From assembly GCA_000432135.1 (NCBI GenBank), contig HF990640.1:1-14453 (forward strand): DNA of 14,453 bases, read 5' to 3'. Source of the DNA: Firmicutes bacterium CAG:124. Lineage in GTDB: Bacteria; Bacillota; Clostridia; Oscillospirales; Oscillospiraceae. The notes beneath the pieces were generated by a model. It searched no databases. It saw only the letters and a program-made list of their open reading frames with translations, and was not told where the DNA came from. The position numbers and the translations under genes were made by a program. Shown piece after piece: positions 13,500-14,453 of this stretch (positions are counted from its first letter, which is position 1; each line of letters begins with the position of its first letter).

Positions 13500-13542
13500 C
13501 TGTTCATATGCTGTGCGCACAGGGCGCCGTTCTGCATGATTG

Positions 13543-13905
13543 TCAGTGCAGCGCTTCATGCTCCTTTTGCAGCTCCTCGCGCAGCTCAAGCACGTTCCAG
13601 CCCTTATTTTCGTCCGTCAGGACGGCTTTCAGTGCAACGGGCGGGAGCTTTGCTGCGCGTATGGCCTGCAAAAACAGGTTCAACTGCGCATCTGAAAAAT
13701 GCGCGAAGACGAGCAGCTCACCGGGGAAATCCTCACCGTCATAAAAGCTCTCAAAGCTGTCGAGATCGCCCGTCAGGGCGCCGACGGCGTTCAGGTACTC
13801 CCATTTTTCCACGACGCGCACCTTCGCGCCCAGACGCATCGCGGCCATGCGCAGCTTTGCAAGCTTTTTGGCAGGGAAGTGGACAGCCAGGATCACGGGC
13901 ATCAT
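13543..13905 (-). CDS. DUF3783 family protein
   Basis: This 120-residue soluble protein has an N-terminal part (VILAVHFPAKKLAKLRMAAM, then GAKVRVVEKWEYL). The rest matches DUF3783: ELLVFAHFSDAQLNLFLQAI, LPPVALKAVLTDENKGWNV and LREELQKEHEAL. The KAVLT..N..W motif is diagnostic, but the function is unknown. The ATG at 13905 is chosen because AGGAGG lies seven bases upstream; a second ATG follows directly. The start overlaps the stop of the upstream O-antigen-ligase-like gene as ATGA, so the two are translationally coupled. The IS end begins 36 bases after its stop and supplies the hairpin that probably ends this operon. Confidence 0.83.
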   Translation of the reverse strand: MMPVILAVHFPAKKLAKLRMAAMRLGAKVRVVEKWEYLNAVGALTGDLDSFESFYDGEDFPGELLVFAHFSDAQLNLFLQAIRAAKLPPVALKAVLTDENKGWNVLELREELQKEHEALH

Positions 13906-14453
13906 GCGCGCACCTCCTGCTTGTCCTCCCGCAGGAAGCCCGCCCACATCAGAAGCCCGGCCAGCGACCAGAAATAGGCCATCATGTACGGCTCTTCAAA
14001 GATGTTTTCAAATCCGCAATGAACGAAAACGCCGCACAGTCCGGCAAAAATCCCGGCGCACAGCGGGAACAGACGGGACAGGGCCTGTTTTTTCTGCTGC
14101 GCCGTGCGGTAGAGCGCGCGGCAGCCGTTTGCAAGGAAGCTGATGACAGTGATCAGGAACGCGGCGAGGCCCGTATAGCCCATCTCGATCATGAGCTTGA
14201 GATAGTAATTATCGACGTAGAAATACTCCTGATGGTCGATGACCTGATTCTGCATGGCGACGGCTCCGCCGAACATTCCGAGGCCAACGCCGGTCGCTTT
14301 TCCGCGCTGCTCCAGAAGCGTCATCGCGACGAGCTTGCGGCCCGCGCGGCCGCCGGAGGTGTTGGCATCCGCGAAATCAGACGTGAACAGGAAGCCGATG
14401 CGGCTGCGCACAAACGGCAGCGTGCACGCGACGCACCCCGCCGCAAGCAGCAG
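13902..14453 (-). CDS. O-antigen ligase family (Wzy/WaaL-like) membrane protein, C-terminal part
   Basis: The frame is open to the right edge, so only the last 183 residues are present. It begins in a hydrophobic segment (LLLAAGCVACTLPF). The periplasmic loop signature follows: SGGRAGRKLVAMTLLEQRGK, then GVGLGMFGG, then HQEYFYVDNYYLKLMIEMGYTGL. At least three more membrane segments follow (LAAFLITVISFLANG, LFPLCAGIFAGLCGVFVHC, YFWSLAGLLMWAGF). The GGR...GxGxG...N.yL...E.G.xG pattern is that of the Wzy_C/O-antigen ligase superfamily, which polymerises or ligates undecaprenyl-linked glycans. In a Gram-positive the likely role is cell-surface polysaccharide polymerisation. It is co-transcribed and coupled with the DUF3783 gene. 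A GTG at 14411 is an internal codon, not the start. Confidence 0.85.
   Translation of the reverse strand: MLLAAGCVACTLPFVRSRIGFLFTSDFADANTSGGRAGRKLVAMTLLEQRGKATGVGLGMFGGAVAMQNQVIDHQEYFYVDNYYLKLMIEMGYTGLAAFLITVISFLANGCRALYRTAQQKKQALSRLFPLCAGIFAGLCGVFVHCGFENIFEEPYMMAYFWSLAGLLMWAGFLREDKQEVRA

Larger units (their letters stand above)
13237..13506 (-). mobile_element. Internally deleted IS3-family element (270 bp)
   Basis: The element is bounded by imperfect 25-base terminal inverted repeats: TGAAGTGTCCCCCAAAAG... at 13237-13261 and, on the minus strand, TGAACAGCACCCCATTTG... at 13506-13482. They match at 17 of 25 positions and share TGAA, CCCC and GTTAG blocks, as in IS3/IS150-group ends. Inside, on the minus strand, are the first codons of an OrfA transposase and the last 30 codons of OrfB, joined by a deletion that removes about a kilobase of a normal element. 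It cannot make transposase, but it has both ends and could be mobilised by a full-length relative. No target-site duplication is visible (AAA on one side, TAT on the other). Confidence 0.8.

Noticed and set aside
13228..13515. Target-site duplication flanking the deleted IS
   Set aside because: The 3-4 bases next to the two ends differ, so no duplication can be claimed.
1..14453. CRISPR array, tRNA or rRNA genes
   Set aside because: No regularly spaced 24-40 base repeats, cloverleaf or rRNA-like conserved stretches were seen.

Overview
The window looks like a chromosomal segment of a moderately GC-rich Firmicute, most likely class Clostridia (an Oscillospiraceae-type gut anaerobe is my best guess). 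The reasons are Gram-positive Shine-Dalgarno sites, a lipobox lipoprotein, S-layer-homology (SLH) proteins, an archaeal/fungal-type aspartate-semialdehyde dehydrogenase, and intergenic repeats of a style I associate with gut Clostridia. Taxonomy is inference; there is no rRNA gene or other marker here.

Layout. (1) 1-1716: an AT-richer DUF262-HNH endonuclease gene, probably acquired and defence-like, abutting a 5'-truncated, frameshifted SLH-protein remnant and a terminator-like hairpin. (2) 1840-4994: a three-gene plus-strand operon (lipoprotein, AlgI/DltB-like MBOAT O-acyltransferase, DHHW/AlgX-like protein) that looks like an extracytoplasmic polymer O-acetylation module, closed by a bidirectional terminator. 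(3) 4995-5214: intergenic DNA with a phased cluster of DnaA-box-like and TGTTGACA repeats. (4) 5215-7207: minus-strand asd-dapA, the entry to lysine/diaminopimelate synthesis, with dapA starting at TTG. (5) 7208-7419: a divergent control region. (6) 7420-13207: queA, tgt and yajC, a classic neighbourhood, but here queA and tgt are separated by about 3.1 kb of accessory DNA. That DNA holds a DinJ/YafQ-type toxin-antitoxin pair with a candidate operator, a HicB-like fragment, a DUF2442 protein, palindromic intergenic repeats and an SLH-Ig-like surface protein with a Cys/His C-terminal module. (7) 13237-13506: a 270-bp internally deleted IS3-family element with both terminal inverted repeats and pieces of orfA and orfB. 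One end folds into a strong terminator-like hairpin. (8) 13543-14453: a minus-strand DUF3783 gene translationally coupled to an O-antigen-ligase-like (Wzy/WaaL) membrane protein that runs off the right edge.

How the genes work together. QueA and Tgt act in the same tRNA-queuosine pathway, Asd and DapA catalyse consecutive steps, and the lipoprotein/MBOAT/DHHW trio probably forms one cell-surface acetylation machine. I found no complete new system. The most unusual items are the accessory island splitting queA from tgt, the deletion-derivative IS with its hairpin end, the HicB fragment stitched behind a YafQ toxin, and the phased repeats at 5113-5168.
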